64,000 nt of DNA from an uncultured Prevotellaceae bacterium. GTDB lineage: Bacteria; Bacteroidota; Bacteroidia; Bacteroidales; Bacteroidaceae. A model generated the notes under the pieces. That model saw only the letters and a list, made by a program, of their open reading frames with translations, searched no databases and was not told the DNA's origin. Both the position numbers and the translations under genes were made by a program. The stretch is taken from positions 62,001 to 126,000 of the forward strand of contig CALDLA010000099.1 of the NCBI GenBank assembly GCA_937898415.1. Direction: 5' to 3'. Shown here piece after piece: positions 1 through 9,225 of the stretch (the stretch's first letter is position 1; each line of letters starts with the position of its first letter).

Positions 1-3000
1 AGTTCAATCCGCAACACGTCAACTTACAGGACATCAGTGCCCATGTCATTCTCAAAGTACTGAAGGACGACAGTCTGAACATCAGTGTGAAACGTCTCAC
101 CTTCCTGGAGCACTCGGGGCTGAACGTCCAGCATCTGGCCTTCCATCTAACGGCCGGCAATCAGGATGCAGCCTTACACGACTTTCAACTGCAACTGCCT
201 AAGTCGTCCATCAACATTGATAGCATAACAGCCAGCTACAACCAGAAGCAGCTCGAGGAGTCACTACGCTTCAAAGGCAGGATTGCCAATACCAGCATCA
301 CGCCTTCAGACCTTCAGTTCATCATTCCACAACTGGAGAACTACAACCATCGGATTGCCGTTTCCACCGATTTCCTTTATGAGAACCAGCAGCTGACTGT
401 TCCACATTTCCAGGCGGAATCCAACCATCATGACCTCTCGCTCAAAGCCAACGGACACATCGGCCACTCACGCTATGGCAAGAACCCGTGGCAGTTGCAA
501 GTTGACCGTCTTGAAGTGACGGACCAGGCTATCGACTTCGTTTCCCGGAACATCACGTCCCTGCCCGATGAGGTGATACGCTTGGGCAACATTCAGCTGA
601 CCGGCAACTTTGAGGGCGATGCTGAAGGGACGCTTAGGGGGCAGACCATCGTAACAACGGATCTCGGACAGGTGGAGGCTCAAGGACAATTCACCGGAGA
701 CAAGCATTTCGCCGGGCATCTGAAAACCAATGGCGTTGACGTCGGTCAGATCATCGCCAACGAAAAGATAGGCACCTTAGTCACTGACTTAGACGTCAGT
801 GGCACGCTCAGCAGTCTGATTGACGCGAAAGGGCATATAGACAAGGTAGAATACGATGGCGAAGCCTATACAAACATCGACCTGAATGCGAATTATGCCG
901 ACAGCCGCTTGACGGGATGGCTACAGATTGGCGACCCAAAGGTTTCAACCCGGTCAGAGGTTGACGTCAAGGGCACCAGCCTCAACGATGCCGTAGGTGT
1001 GGTAAGCCTGCACAAGCTGAATTTGCCCGAGAAGGATTACTATCTTGAGTATCTGCGTATAGAGTCGAAATTCGAGGACAGCCGCCGTCTGCTGACCCTG
1101 AACAGCGACTTCGCCCACGCCGACCTATCGGGCGACTTTGAATATTCAACACTGGTTCAGAGTTTTGCCAATGCCATAGGCTCAAAGCTCCCTACCCTGC
1201 CCGGACTGCCACCCATGAAGCATACCAATAACAATTTTTCCCTTGACATGACACTGGGGAAGACTGACTGGTTGAAATCGCTGTTCGGTGTTGACCTTGA
1301 CATTGACCAGCCTGTACAGCTGAATGCCGTCGTCAACGCCCACTCCCATCAGCTCATGGTTGATCTGACTGCACCTTCGTTTATCTATAACGACAACTGC
1401 TACCGTAACGGCAGCCTTCACATTAATGCACCACTCGATACGATGTTTGTCGAGGCTGCCATCAGCAAGTGCCAGGAGGAGAAAACCACACTGCTTGATT
1501 TGGACATCAAGGGTCATGCTGCTGACAACAACCTCACACTGGCCTTCGCATGGAACAACAACAACACCCAGAAGCCGGTAAGCGGCAAGCTGAATGTCAC
1601 CAGCAGCTTCTACCGCAGTTTCAACAACCAGGCTGAAGCCCACGTCAATGTCCTGCCGTCCTCTATCGTCATCGACAACTCCGTCTGGCAGATTGAGCCC
1701 TCTGATGTGCTGTACACGACTGACCGTCTGCTCATTGACCATTTCTCCGTACACAACGGCAAACAGGAGATACGGATTGACGGTACCGCATCGAAGAACA
1801 AAAACGACTCCATTGTCATCGACTTGGAGGGGGTTGAGGTTGCCTACATTTTAGACCTTGTCAACTTCGACGCCGTCTCGTTCTCGGGAAAGGCATCAGG
1901 AAAGGCCTTCGTGTCGTCGGTCATGAACGACCCTGACGCTACTGCCAACCTGCAGGTCAGTGACTTCAAGTTTGAGAATGGTCGTATGGGCGTCCTGAAT
2001 GCCCTTGTCAACTGGAACAAGCGTGAGAAGCAGATTGACATTCACGCAACGGCCAACGACGGCCCGGAGGCTATCACTTACATCAACGGCTATGTCTCGC
2101 CTGAAAAGGACTACATCGACCTGGGCATCACCGCCCAAGGCACCTACCTTGACTTCATGCACTCCTTCACCAAGTCGTTCATCTCGCACATCACCGGCCA
2201 TGGGAATGGAAATGTGAGGCTGGCCGGTCCTCTCTCTGCCATAAACCTGACGGGAGGACTGCGCATCGACGGCGAAGCAACCATCACTCCCCTCAACACG
2301 ACCTATTGGCTCCGTCACGACACTATCACCATGGTTCCCAACGAGATATTGCTTGACAGCCTGCCTATCTATGACAAGTACGACAACGTGGGCTACCTCT
2401 CAGGAGGTATCCATCACCGTGACCTGACCAACTTGAGTCTTGACCTGCACGTGGATACAGAGAAACTGCTGGGCTACGACTTCAAGGACTTCGGCGACCA
2501 GTCGTTCTACGGAACAGTTTATGCTGCGGGTGACGTAGATATTTCGATGAAAGGGAATGATGTCAACATCAACTGCAATGTCACCCCGCTCAAGAACTCC
2601 GTCTTCGTTTATAACGCGGCCAACCCCGACGCCATCTCTACCCAGGAGTTTATTACGTGGAAGAAGAGTCCGTCCCACCTACCGTCAGGCGATGACCCCG
2701 CTGATTCTTCCACACAACAGGAAAACGACGGAGGCGGAACCAACATCTATATGAACTTCCTGGTCAACGCGACACCCGAAGGAACCATGAGGCTGCTTAT
2801 GGATGCCAAGACCGGCGACTACATCACACTCAACGGCAACGGATCGCTTCGTGCCTCCTATTATAATAAAGGTACGTTCGAGATGTTCGGCACCTACACC
2901 GTCGAAAGCGGCACCTACGATATCACCATCCAGAACATCATCAACAAGAAGTTCCAGTTCCAGCCCAACGGCACCATCATCTTCGGCGGCGACCCCTACG

Positions 3001-3731
3001 CTGCCGCCCTTAACCTGCAAGCCCTCTACACTGTCAACGGTGTTTCGCTCAGCGACCTGCAACTCGGCAATTCGTTCTCACAGAACACCGTCCGTGTGAA
3101 CTGTCTGATGAACATCGGGGGACAACCGTCGGCACCTCAGGTCACATTCGACCTCGACATGCCCAATGTGAATGCCGACGAGAAGCAGATGGTGCGTTCA
3201 CTGCTCTCCTCACAGCAGGAGATGAACCAGCAGGTACTCTATTTGTTAGGCATCGGCCGTTTCTACAACCAAGGGCAGAACAATGCCGACCAGCAACAAC
3301 AGGACCAGACGACGCTGGCCATGCAGTCGTTCTTGTCGGGTACGCTCTCCACGCAGATCAACGCTGTCATCAACCGCTTCATAAAGAACGACGACTGGAA
3401 CTTCGGTGCCAATATCTCTACTGGAACGGAAGGATGGAACAATGCTGAATACGAGGGTATTATCAATGGACGCCTACTGAACAACCGTCTGCTTATCAAT
3501 GGTCAGTTCGGCTACCGCGACAATGCCACCAAAGCCACCCCGTCGTTCATCGGCGACTTTGATGTACGCTACCTGCTGACGCCGAACGGCAATATGGCCC
3601 TCAAGGTGTATAACCAGACCAACGACCGCTACTTCACCCGTTCCTCGCTGAACACCCAGGGAGTAGGCATCATCATGAAGAAGGACTTCAACGGCCTGAA
3701 CGACTTCTTTGGCATCAAGAAGAAACCATAA
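1..3731 (+). CDS. tamB: TamB/DUF490-family translocation and assembly module protein, 5' end outside the window
   Basis: The frame is open from base 3, so the gene begins before the window and the GTG at 87 is internal. About 1240 residues are visible, rich in short alternating beta strands, as in the AsmA/TamB superfamily. The last ~350 residues match the C-terminal TamB domain (DUF490): repeated glycine-anchored strands such as GTFEMFGTYTVESGTYDI, then a tail after MVRSLLSSQQEMNQQ ending in a short barrel-like segment. TamB-type proteins span the periplasm and work with a BamA/TamA-like barrel in outer-membrane protein or lipid trafficking. The partner would lie upstream and is not visible. 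A lipoprotein gene follows 21 bp downstream. The family call is strong; the exact substrate is unknown. Confidence 0.88.
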   Translation, partial: FNPQHVNLQDISAHVILKVLKDDSLNISVKRLTFLEHSGLNVQHLAFHLTAGNQDAALHDFQLQLPKSSINIDSITASYNQKQLEESLRFKGRIANTSITPSDLQFIIPQLENYNHRIAVSTDFLYENQQLTVPHFQAESNHHDLSLKANGHIGHSRYGKNPWQLQVDRLEVTDQAIDFVSRNITSLPDEVIRLGNIQLTGNFEGDAEGTLRGQTIVTTDLGQVEAQGQFTGDKHFAGHLKTNGVDVGQIIANEKIGTLVTDLDVSGTLSSLIDAKGHIDKVEYDGEAYTNIDLNANYADSRLTGWLQIGDPKVSTRSEVDVKGTSLNDAVGVVSLHKLNLPEKDYYLEYLRIESKFEDSRRLLTLNSDFAHADLSGDFEYSTLVQSFANAIGSKLPTLPGLPPMKHTNNNFSLDMTLGKTDWLKSLFGVDLDIDQPVQLNAVVNAHSHQLMVDLTAPSFIYNDNCYRNGSLHINAPLDTMFVEAAISKCQEEKTTLLDLDIKGHAADNNLTLAFAWNNNNTQKPVSGKLNVTSSFYRSFNNQAEAHVNVLPSSIVIDNSVWQIEPSDVLYTTDRLLIDHFSVHNGKQEIRIDGTASKNKNDSIVIDLEGVEVAYILDLVNFDAVSFSGKASGKAFVSSVMNDPDATANLQVSDFKFENGRMGVLNALVNWNKREKQIDIHATANDGPEAITYINGYVSPEKDYIDLGITAQGTYLDFMHSFTKSFISHITGHGNGNVRLAGPLSAINLTGGLRIDGEATITPLNTTYWLRHDTITMVPNEILLDSLPIYDKYDNVGYLSGGIHHRDLTNLSLDLHVDTEKLLGYDFKDFGDQSFYGTVYAAGDVDISMKGNDVNINCNVTPLKNSVFVYNAANPDAISTQEFITWKKSPSHLPSGDDPADSSTQQENDGGGTNIYMNFLVNATPEGTMRLLMDAKTGDYITLNGNGSLRASYYNKGTFEMFGTYTVESGTYDITIQNIINKKFQFQPNGTIIFGGDPYAAALNLQALYTVNGVSLSDLQLGNSFSQNTVRVNCLMNIGGQPSAPQVTFDLDMPNVNADEKQMVRSLLSSQQEMNQQVLYLLGIGRFYNQGQNNADQQQQDQTTLAMQSFLSGTLSTQINAVINRFIKNDDWNFGANISTGTEGWNNAEYEGIINGRLLNNRLLINGQFGYRDNATKATPSFIGDFDVRYLLTPNGNMALKVYNQTNDRYFTRSSLNTQGVGIIMKKDFNGLNDFFGIKKKP

Positions 3732-3752
3732 CCGCAAAACAAATTAACGCAG

Positions 3753-4538
3753 ATGAAAATAAGTGTAATTGGAATAGCTGTAGCTGCCCTGTCAATCGTA
3801 GCCTGCAGCGGAGGAAGCCCCTCGGGCGGAAATGCCTCAAACTTCACAACCGTCAAAGTGGAAAGGACGGTGAACATCAGTCAGGAGCAGGGGTCGCCCC
3901 AGTGCCGTGTCAGTCTGATGCTGGCAGCCGCCAAGGACGGCGAACAGGCGAAAGCCATCAACGAAGCCATTGCCAACCAGCTGCTCAACTTCGAAGGGGT
4001 TGCCGACCTGCAAATAGCAGCCGACTCGTTTGCCAATACCTACACCAAAGACTATCAGACCAACATCGCCCCACTCTACCGCGAAGATCGCAACGACCCG
4101 GAAAAGCGGACTTGGTATGAATACCACTACAACATCACCAGCGAGGCCAGTACGGGACGCAAGGGTATCACCGTCTATACGGCCAACGTCGATTATTACG
4201 AGGGGGGCGCCCACGGCATCCATCAGAAGCTCATCATGAACTTTGACGAGAAGACCGGCCAGCTACTGACCCTCAGCGATGTCTTCGTTCCCGGATTCGA
4301 GACGACGCTGAACGGCCTCCTGCTTCAGAAACTGATAGAACAGACGGGAGCCAAGGACCAGGAAGACTTGAGGGCAAGGGGCTATCTGTATTCGATGGAT
4401 ATGTTTGCCCCCGAGAATTTCTCATTGAACGATGAGGATGTCACCTTCGTCTATAATACATACGAGATAGCGTCCTACGACAAGGGCATGACCGAACTGA
4501 CCATTGACAACGACGAACTAGAAACAATATGGAAATAA
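3753..4538 (+). CDS. Lipoprotein with DUF3298/RsiV-like C-terminal domain
   Basis: The protein has 261 residues. Its N-terminus is a lipoprotein signal: hydrophobic residues 3-16, lipobox IVAC with Cys18, then a Ser/Gly-rich linker. The C-terminal half carries the DUF3298 pattern: YYEGGAHGIH around residue 150, then NFDEKTGQLLTLSDVF. This domain occurs in RsiV-type anti-sigma factors and in many stand-alone Bacteroidetes lipoproteins. I see no cytoplasmic anti-sigma domain and no sigma-factor gene nearby, so a regulatory role is not supported. The end overlaps the rsmG start by 10 bp, implying co-transcription. The exact function is unknown. Confidence 0.75.
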   Translation: MKISVIGIAVAALSIVACSGGSPSGGNASNFTTVKVERTVNISQEQGSPQCRVSLMLAAAKDGEQAKAINEAIANQLLNFEGVADLQIAADSFANTYTKDYQTNIAPLYREDRNDPEKRTWYEYHYNITSEASTGRKGITVYTANVDYYEGGAHGIHQKLIMNFDEKTGQLLTLSDVFVPGFETTLNGLLLQKLIEQTGAKDQEDLRARGYLYSMDMFAPENFSLNDEDVTFVYNTYEIASYDKGMTELTIDNDELETIWK

Positions 4539-5149
4539 TCAGCAAGTATTTTAAAGAGCTGTCCGAACAGCAGCAACGACAGTTTACCATGCTCGATGAG
4601 CTGTATCGCGATTGGAACTCCAAGATCAACGTCATCTCACGAAAGGACATTGACAACTTGTATGAGCACCACGTGCTCCATTCGCTGGCTATTGCCAAGG
4701 CCTTGCACTTTAAGCCCGGCACCGACATCCTCGACTTCGGCACCGGAGGCGGTTTCCCCGGCATCCCGCTGGCCATCCTCTTTCCCGAATGTCACTTCAA
4801 GCTGATTGACGGTACTGGCAAGAAAATACGTGTAGCTCAGGAAGTGGCCACGGCCATCGGACTGAAGAACTGCCAGCCCGAACACCTGCGCGGCGAAGAC
4901 GAGAAGGGGAAATACGACTTCGTGGTGAGCCGTGCCGTCATGCCCCTACCCGACTTAGTGAAAATTGTCCGCAAGAATATCTCGAAGACGCAGCGCAACG
5001 CCGCCGGCAACGGCATCTTCTGTCTGAAAGGCGGCGAACTCCAACAGGAACTGCAACCGTTCCATAAAATCGTAGAGGTTACGCCCATCAGCACTTGGTT
5101 CAGCGAGGAATGGTTTCAAACTAAAAACGTCATCTATCTGCCATTATGA
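4529..5149 (+). CDS. rsmG: 16S rRNA (guanine527-N7)-methyltransferase RsmG
   Basis: The protein has 206 residues, the normal length for RsmG (GidB). The class I methyltransferase SAM-binding loop is DFGTGGGFPGIPLAILFP at residues 69-86. It is preceded by the helical region YRDWNSKINVISRKD and the family signature EHHVLHSLAIAK. RsmG puts an N7-methyl group on G527 of 16S rRNA; in other bacteria its loss gives low-level streptomycin resistance. The start lies inside the end of the upstream lipoprotein gene, and the stop overlaps the next start by 4 bp (ATGA), so the three genes look translationally coupled. Confidence 0.95.
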   Translation: MEIISKYFKELSEQQQRQFTMLDELYRDWNSKINVISRKDIDNLYEHHVLHSLAIAKALHFKPGTDILDFGTGGGFPGIPLAILFPECHFKLIDGTGKKIRVAQEVATAIGLKNCQPEHLRGEDEKGKYDFVVSRAVMPLPDLVKIVRKNISKTQRNAAGNGIFCLKGGELQQELQPFHKIVEVTPISTWFSEEWFQTKNVIYLPL

Positions 5150-5787
5150 TTACCGTAAAACGACTGGTGTGCAACATGTTGCAGGAAAACACCTACATTG
5201 TGAGCGACGAGACCCGCGAGGCGGTCATCATCGACTGCGGCGCCTATTATGATGCCGAGCGGTCGGCCATTGTCAACTATCTGAACGACAACCGGCTGAA
5301 GCCCGTACACCTGTTGTGTACCCACGGCCACTTCGACCATAACTTCGGCAACGACACCATCTGGCAGACGTTCGGGCTGAAGCCCGAGGTTGCTGCCGAG
5401 GATGAAGGGATGATGGAACTGAAAACCATGTTCAGGGACATGACGGGCGTAGACTATCAGGGCGACATTCCCCCCGTCGGCCGACTGCTGACAGCCGGCG
5501 AGTGCATCAGCTTCGGCACCCACCAGCTGAAAGTGCTGTCCACGCCAGGACACTCACGCGGCTCGGTCACCTTCTATTGTGAGGCGGAACACACAGCCTT
5601 CACCGGCGACACCCTGTTCCGACTGAGCATCGGACGTACTGACTTCGAGGGGGGCAGCTGGGGCGACATGAGCCACAGCCTGAAGAGGGTGCTGGCAGTA
5701 CTTCCTGCCGACACGACGGTGTATCCCGGTCACGGAGAACCCACGACCATCGGCTACGAAATGCAGTACAATCCCTACATGCGTTAA
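5146..5787 (+). CDS. MBL-fold metallo-hydrolase, glyoxalase II-like
   Basis: The 213-residue protein has the metallo-beta-lactamase metal-binding signature THGHFDH (His60, His62, Asp64, His65). The later metal ligands lie in STPGHSRGS, FTGDTLF and PGHG. Length and layout match the small YcbL/glyoxalase II-like branch without the C-terminal glutathione-binding helical domain, so the substrate may be a thioester other than S-lactoylglutathione. No signal peptide is seen, so it should be cytoplasmic. Its start overlaps the rsmG stop by 4 bp. Its stop overlaps the convergent YkvA gene by 4 bp, leaving no room for a separate terminator. Confidence 0.88.
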   Translation: MITVKRLVCNMLQENTYIVSDETREAVIIDCGAYYDAERSAIVNYLNDNRLKPVHLLCTHGHFDHNFGNDTIWQTFGLKPEVAAEDEGMMELKTMFRDMTGVDYQGDIPPVGRLLTAGECISFGTHQLKVLSTPGHSRGSVTFYCEAEHTAFTGDTLFRLSIGRTDFEGGSWGDMSHSLKRVLAVLPADTTVYPGHGEPTTIGYEMQYNPYMR

Positions 5788-6167
5788 TCGAAGAGATTGT
5801 CTATCTCGCTGATTTCATCTTCATCAAACCACTTCGACAGTTTCTCCTTGGCGCGGTCCTTGATGGTAGGGTCAATATCCACCCATACCTTCTTCAGCAC
5901 ATAGAGCAGCACAGCCAGGTCGTCAGTCAGTCCCACTATAGGGATGGCATCGGGCACCACGTCGAGCGGACTGATCATATAGCCCAAGGCCCCGATGATG
6001 ATGGCCTTGTCCTTGGCACTGATACGATCGCTTTGCAGGGTATAGAAAAGTATCAGTGCTGCATACACTAATTTGGCACCGGCACGTTTGGCGATGCGCG
6101 AAATCTTCTCCACAAATTCTGTCTGCGAGAATTTGTTGGCATAACTCATGAAATCGGGTAATTCCAT
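5784..6167 (-). CDS. YkvA family protein (DUF1232)
   Basis: The 127-residue protein contains the DUF1232 core IIGALGYMISPLDVVPDAIP followed by VGLTDDLAVL. This is a short hydrophobic helical hairpin with conserved Pro and Asp residues found in small membrane-associated proteins of unknown function. The N-terminal part is amphipathic and the C-terminus is acidic. It is the last gene of a four-gene minus-strand set, 20 bp after the DUF1460 gene, and it runs into the convergent hydrolase gene. The family assignment is firm; no function can be inferred. Confidence 0.85.
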   Translation of the reverse strand: MELPDFMSYANKFSQTEFVEKISRIAKRAGAKLVYAALILFYTLQSDRISAKDKAIIIGALGYMISPLDVVPDAIPIVGLTDDLAVLLYVLKKVWVDIDPTIKDRAKEKLSKWFDEDEISEIDNLFD

Positions 6168-6187
6168 ATTCTTTCTGGCTTACGGTT

Positions 6188-7039
6188 TTATTTCTGTATT
6201 CTGATGATTCGTATTCCCGTGTGCGACGGGTGTTTTGAGAGGTATTGTCCTAAGGTCATCGGTTCCTCGACGACTTTCTTGTGGAGTTGCGAGGCGTTCA
6301 GCAGGTGCAACCCGTCCTGACGCCAGACGGCAAAGCCCAGATGGGCAATGTCGAGCCCCGGCTTGGAACAGGTGATGGCGATGATGTCGCCATCGCGGAC
6401 GGCACCACGCAGGGCCTTCGTGTCACGCACCTCCGACTTGGGGATAAAGCGGTAGGTACGTCCGTTCAGCGAATCCTCTTGCGCCGCTATCACGGCCACC
6501 ATCTCAGGATGCGCTTTCAGGGCCTTGTAGGCTTCGGGGTGACGGCTCATGTAGCTGACGTTGATGGTCTGTACGGCGGTGAAGGGCGGCTCAGGTTGCT
6601 GAATCTCAGTCACCAGTTCCTTCTTGGTGTTGTCCTCTATCCAGTCGGTGAAGTAGTGCAGCCTGCTGGTGTAACTGTCAAGCCGGCCCTGCCGGTAACG
6701 CATCTCGACCAGGGCGTTCAGGTAGTCACGCAACGAGTAGAGGTTACGGTAGGCACACAGCGTCAAGGCAGTCACGTTCTCCACCAGCGTTGTGCAGTCC
6801 AGCTGCCGGGTGTTGACCACCAACTGCTCAGGGTCAGCCACCTCTAAGGTGTGGGCCACGTATGGCCGTCCCATGAACTTCGCGGCGAAGTGCAGGGGGA
6901 AGTTCGTTGAGCGGGGTAGCGTACGTGCCTCGGCCAGCACCCCGGCGATGAAGGTGCTGTCGGCCTTAGTACTGACTTCCTGGGCACTCATGTCCAGCGT
7001 CCACACTATACCTATTATTATATATAGCAGTCTTTTCAT
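6188..7039 (-). CDS. DUF1460 family, N-acetylmuramoyl-L-alanine amidase-like protein
   Basis: The 283-residue protein has a signal peptide (hydrophobic residues 4-18, likely cut after MSAQ). Its NlpC/P60-like core has the nucleophile region QLDCTTLVENV (Cys82) and the histidine region LDIAHLGFAVW around residue 235. DUF1460 proteins are exported cysteine peptidases or amidases thought to act on peptidoglycan peptides. The start overlaps the stop of the upstream DUF4421 gene by 4 bp, so the two are probably translated together. The combination of an amidase-like enzyme and a DUF4421 outer-membrane-type protein suggests an envelope role, which is an inference. Confidence 0.87.
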   Translation of the reverse strand: MKRLLYIIIGIVWTLDMSAQEVSTKADSTFIAGVLAEARTLPRSTNFPLHFAAKFMGRPYVAHTLEVADPEQLVVNTRQLDCTTLVENVTALTLCAYRNLYSLRDYLNALVEMRYRQGRLDSYTSRLHYFTDWIEDNTKKELVTEIQQPEPPFTAVQTINVSYMSRHPEAYKALKAHPEMVAVIAAQEDSLNGRTYRFIPKSEVRDTKALRGAVRDGDIIAITCSKPGLDIAHLGFAVWRQDGLHLLNASQLHKKVVEEPMTLGQYLSKHPSHTGIRIIRIQK

Positions 7040-8148
7040 TTCTTCCTGTATCGTTTCTTGAGTCCGAAGTTGTAGCCCACGAATGAGTTCAAACTGCCAA
7101 AAATGTTGTTGGCCGTGAAACGGTCCGTATGGTAGTTCTTCGTCCGCAGGATGGCCGTCATTCCGGCATACCAGCGGGTGTTGTTATAGACCAGCGCAAA
7201 GCGACCGATGCCGTCCAGGTTCACCTTCTTGATGCTGAAGCCGTCATACTCGTCGGCGGTGTCGCCCCAGCTACTCTTATACGCTACCGCCGCCTGTCCG
7301 CTGGCACAGAAAAGCCAGTTCTTGGCAAACACCCAGTTGTAGGCATAGCCGGCCGAGAGGCTGATGTCATGATATTCTATTTGGTCAAACATCAGTCCGC
7401 TGTCCAGTTTAACGGTCATGTCGGCATCCATCTTTTCCTCCAGCAGGTCGCGCAGGTCGTCGAATTTTAGGTCAAGCGTATTCTTCGTATAGCCTGCCCC
7501 CGCCATCCACGAGCCGCAGCTGATCTTCTGACAGGTACTCTGGCTAAAAGCCGCCGGATACGAGAAACGCCCGTGGTTGAAGATGTAGTAGGCATTGATG
7601 CCCGTGATGCCCACCTTCAGTCCGTCGAAAGGCACGTCTTCGAAGCGTGTGCCGTCGATTCCGTAGCCCATTCTCACCTGCCGCAGCTTGTAGTCGCTGC
7701 CCGTACGCCGATAGTAAAGGTCGACGCCCACCTGCGAGGAGTAGATGCTAAGATCGACCTCGCGCTTGCCGTTACTGCCGAACAGGCTCATGTTCTTCAG
7801 GTCGAGCGTATAGCCCAGGAAGAACCATCGCCACCCGAAGTAAGGCCCCACGCGGATGGGCTGGTCGGGCGAGAGCATGATGCTCTGTCCGTTGCTGCTC
7901 AGTATGAAGTCCTCATAGTTACGCGTGGCTTGCACCATCGCCGAGAACTCGTAGTGCTGCGGCTCTATGTAGTCATTTTCCAGACGGTCGAGGCCGCGTA
8001 TGGTGTACTTGATGACGTCTTGCATCTTCTGCAGTTTCTTGATTTCCGGTGGCAGCGTGTCGGGCTGTTCCGTCGTTTTCGTATCGTCGGCCATCCCGTA
8101 CCCCACGGCCGTCAGCACCACCACCAGCGTCAGCAGATATCTCTTCAT
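7036..8148 (-). CDS. DUF4421 family outer-membrane-associated protein
   Basis: The 370-residue protein has a signal peptide (MKRYLLTLVVVLTAVGYGMA). The mature part is full of aromatic-ended amphipathic strands, for example GPYFGWRWFFLGYTLD and GVDLYYRRTGSDYKL, and it ends GYNFGLKKRYRKK. This fits the Bacteroidetes DUF4421 family, which looks like an outer-membrane beta-barrel. It lies 4 bp downstream of the oxidoreductase gene and overlaps the DUF1460 gene. Function is unknown. Confidence 0.8.
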   Translation of the reverse strand: MKRYLLTLVVVLTAVGYGMADDTKTTEQPDTLPPEIKKLQKMQDVIKYTIRGLDRLENDYIEPQHYEFSAMVQATRNYEDFILSSNGQSIMLSPDQPIRVGPYFGWRWFFLGYTLDLKNMSLFGSNGKREVDLSIYSSQVGVDLYYRRTGSDYKLRQVRMGYGIDGTRFEDVPFDGLKVGITGINAYYIFNHGRFSYPAAFSQSTCQKISCGSWMAGAGYTKNTLDLKFDDLRDLLEEKMDADMTVKLDSGLMFDQIEYHDISLSAGYAYNWVFAKNWLFCASGQAAVAYKSSWGDTADEYDGFSIKKVNLDGIGRFALVYNNTRWYAGMTAILRTKNYHTDRFTANNIFGSLNSFVGYNFGLKKRYRKK

Positions 8149-8152
8149 TCGC

Positions 8153-9136
8153 TTATATTTTTCCCAAGATGCGGTCCAGCGCCCAGTTCACGGGCGTGGC
8201 CGACACACTGGTACAGGTACATACCGACAGTCCCTGCAAGTGCTCTATCACATTCTTGATGAGCGGGAACTGCACATAGGGGGGATTCGGCACGACAATC
8301 TGCTCCACCCCGCTGCTGGTGTACAGCTTGATGGGGGCATAGTCGAAGACCGAGAACAGGAGTTTCCCGTGGTCGCCGACTATCTCGATGCGGTCTTCAC
8401 GGGCCGACTCATGGGCCACGAAGCACCACGTACCGCTGCCCGACAACCCATTCTCGAAACGGAAGCAGGCCGACACCGTGTCCTCCGTCTGGTACAGGTG
8501 TCCACGGTTGGTACTGAAGCCCTCGGCATCGAGGATGACGCCGAACATCGTCTGCAGCAGGTCCAGTTGGTGCGGGGCCAGGTCGTAGAAGTAGCCACCA
8601 CCGGCTATGTCGGGCTGCAGTCGCCAGGGCAGGTTCTCCGGGTGGTTATAGTCCAGTTCGCGCGGCGGCACCGAGAAGCGCACCTGCACGCTGAGCACAT
8701 GGCCGATTAGCCCCTCGTCCACAATCTGCTTCACCCTGAGGAAATAGGGCAGGTAGCGGCGATAGTAGGCCACGAAGCAAGGTACGCCCGTACGTTCCGA
8801 GATACTGTTGACACGCGCACAGTCCTCATACGACGACGCCAGCGGCTTCTCCACATAGACGGGTTTGCCCGCCTTCATCGCCATGATGGCAAAGGTGGCG
8901 TGGCTCGACGGCGGCGTGGCCACATAGACGGCGTTCACGTCGGGGTCGTCTATCAGCTGCTGCGCATCAGTGTACCACTTTGGTATGGAGTGAGTGATGG
9001 CGTAGGCGCGTGCCCGCTGCTCGCTGCGGCTCATCACCGCTACGACGCTCGACCCCTCAACCTCGCTGAAGGCCGGGCCGCTCTTTTTCTCGGTCACCTC
9101 ACCACAACCTATGAATCCCCACTTCAGAATCTTCAT
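8153..9136 (-). CDS. Gfo/Idh/MocA family NAD(P)-dependent oxidoreductase
   Basis: I chose the ATG at 9136, giving 327 residues starting MKILKWGFIGCGEV. The frame stays open to 9220, but that extension crosses the promoter box at 9167-9174 and lacks the family's start. The Rossmann nucleotide-binding motif GFIGCGEVTEKKSGPAF is at the N-terminus and the family EKP motif lies in VYVEKPLASS. The C-terminal half is the substrate domain (GGGYFYDLAPHQLDLL). Such enzymes oxidise or reduce sugars, inositols or related compounds; the substrate cannot be told from sequence. It is the first gene of the minus-strand set. Confidence 0.88.
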   Translation of the reverse strand: MKILKWGFIGCGEVTEKKSGPAFSEVEGSSVVAVMSRSEQRARAYAITHSIPKWYTDAQQLIDDPDVNAVYVATPPSSHATFAIMAMKAGKPVYVEKPLASSYEDCARVNSISERTGVPCFVAYYRRYLPYFLRVKQIVDEGLIGHVLSVQVRFSVPPRELDYNHPENLPWRLQPDIAGGGYFYDLAPHQLDLLQTMFGVILDAEGFSTNRGHLYQTEDTVSACFRFENGLSGSGTWCFVAHESAREDRIEIVGDHGKLLFSVFDYAPIKLYTSSGVEQIVVPNPPYVQFPLIKNVIEHLQGLSVCTCTSVSATPVNWALDRILGKI

Positions 9137-9166
9137 AAATAGTTTTAATTTTCTCCTTAAACGGTG

Positions 9167-9174
9167 CAAAGTTA
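9167..9174 (-). promoter_or_regulatory. Bacteroidetes -7 promoter box (TAACTTTG) for the oxidoreductase set
   Basis: On the minus strand the box TAACTTTG matches the Bacteroidetes consensus TAnnTTTG and lies 30 bp before the ATG at 9136. I see no clear TTTG element at the usual distance. Confidence 0.6.
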
Positions 9175-9187
9175 CGAAAAAAGTCAG

Positions 9188-9195
9188 TACCTTTG
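9188..9195 (+). promoter_or_regulatory. Bacteroidetes -7 promoter box (TACCTTTG) for the membrane protein-hisB pair
   Basis: TACCTTTG matches TAnnTTTG. With initiation a few bases downstream, an ATG at 9211 would have almost no leader, so the ATG at 9226 is preferred. The box is back-to-back with the minus-strand box at 9167. Confidence 0.6.
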
Positions 9196-9225
9196 CCATC
9201 TGAAACAAAAATGATAACAATTTTT

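Noticed and set aside
9193..9225. An upstream start for the membrane protein gene
   Set aside because: The frame would start inside the promoter box at 9188-9195 and use TTG; the ATG at 9226 has a plausible leader.
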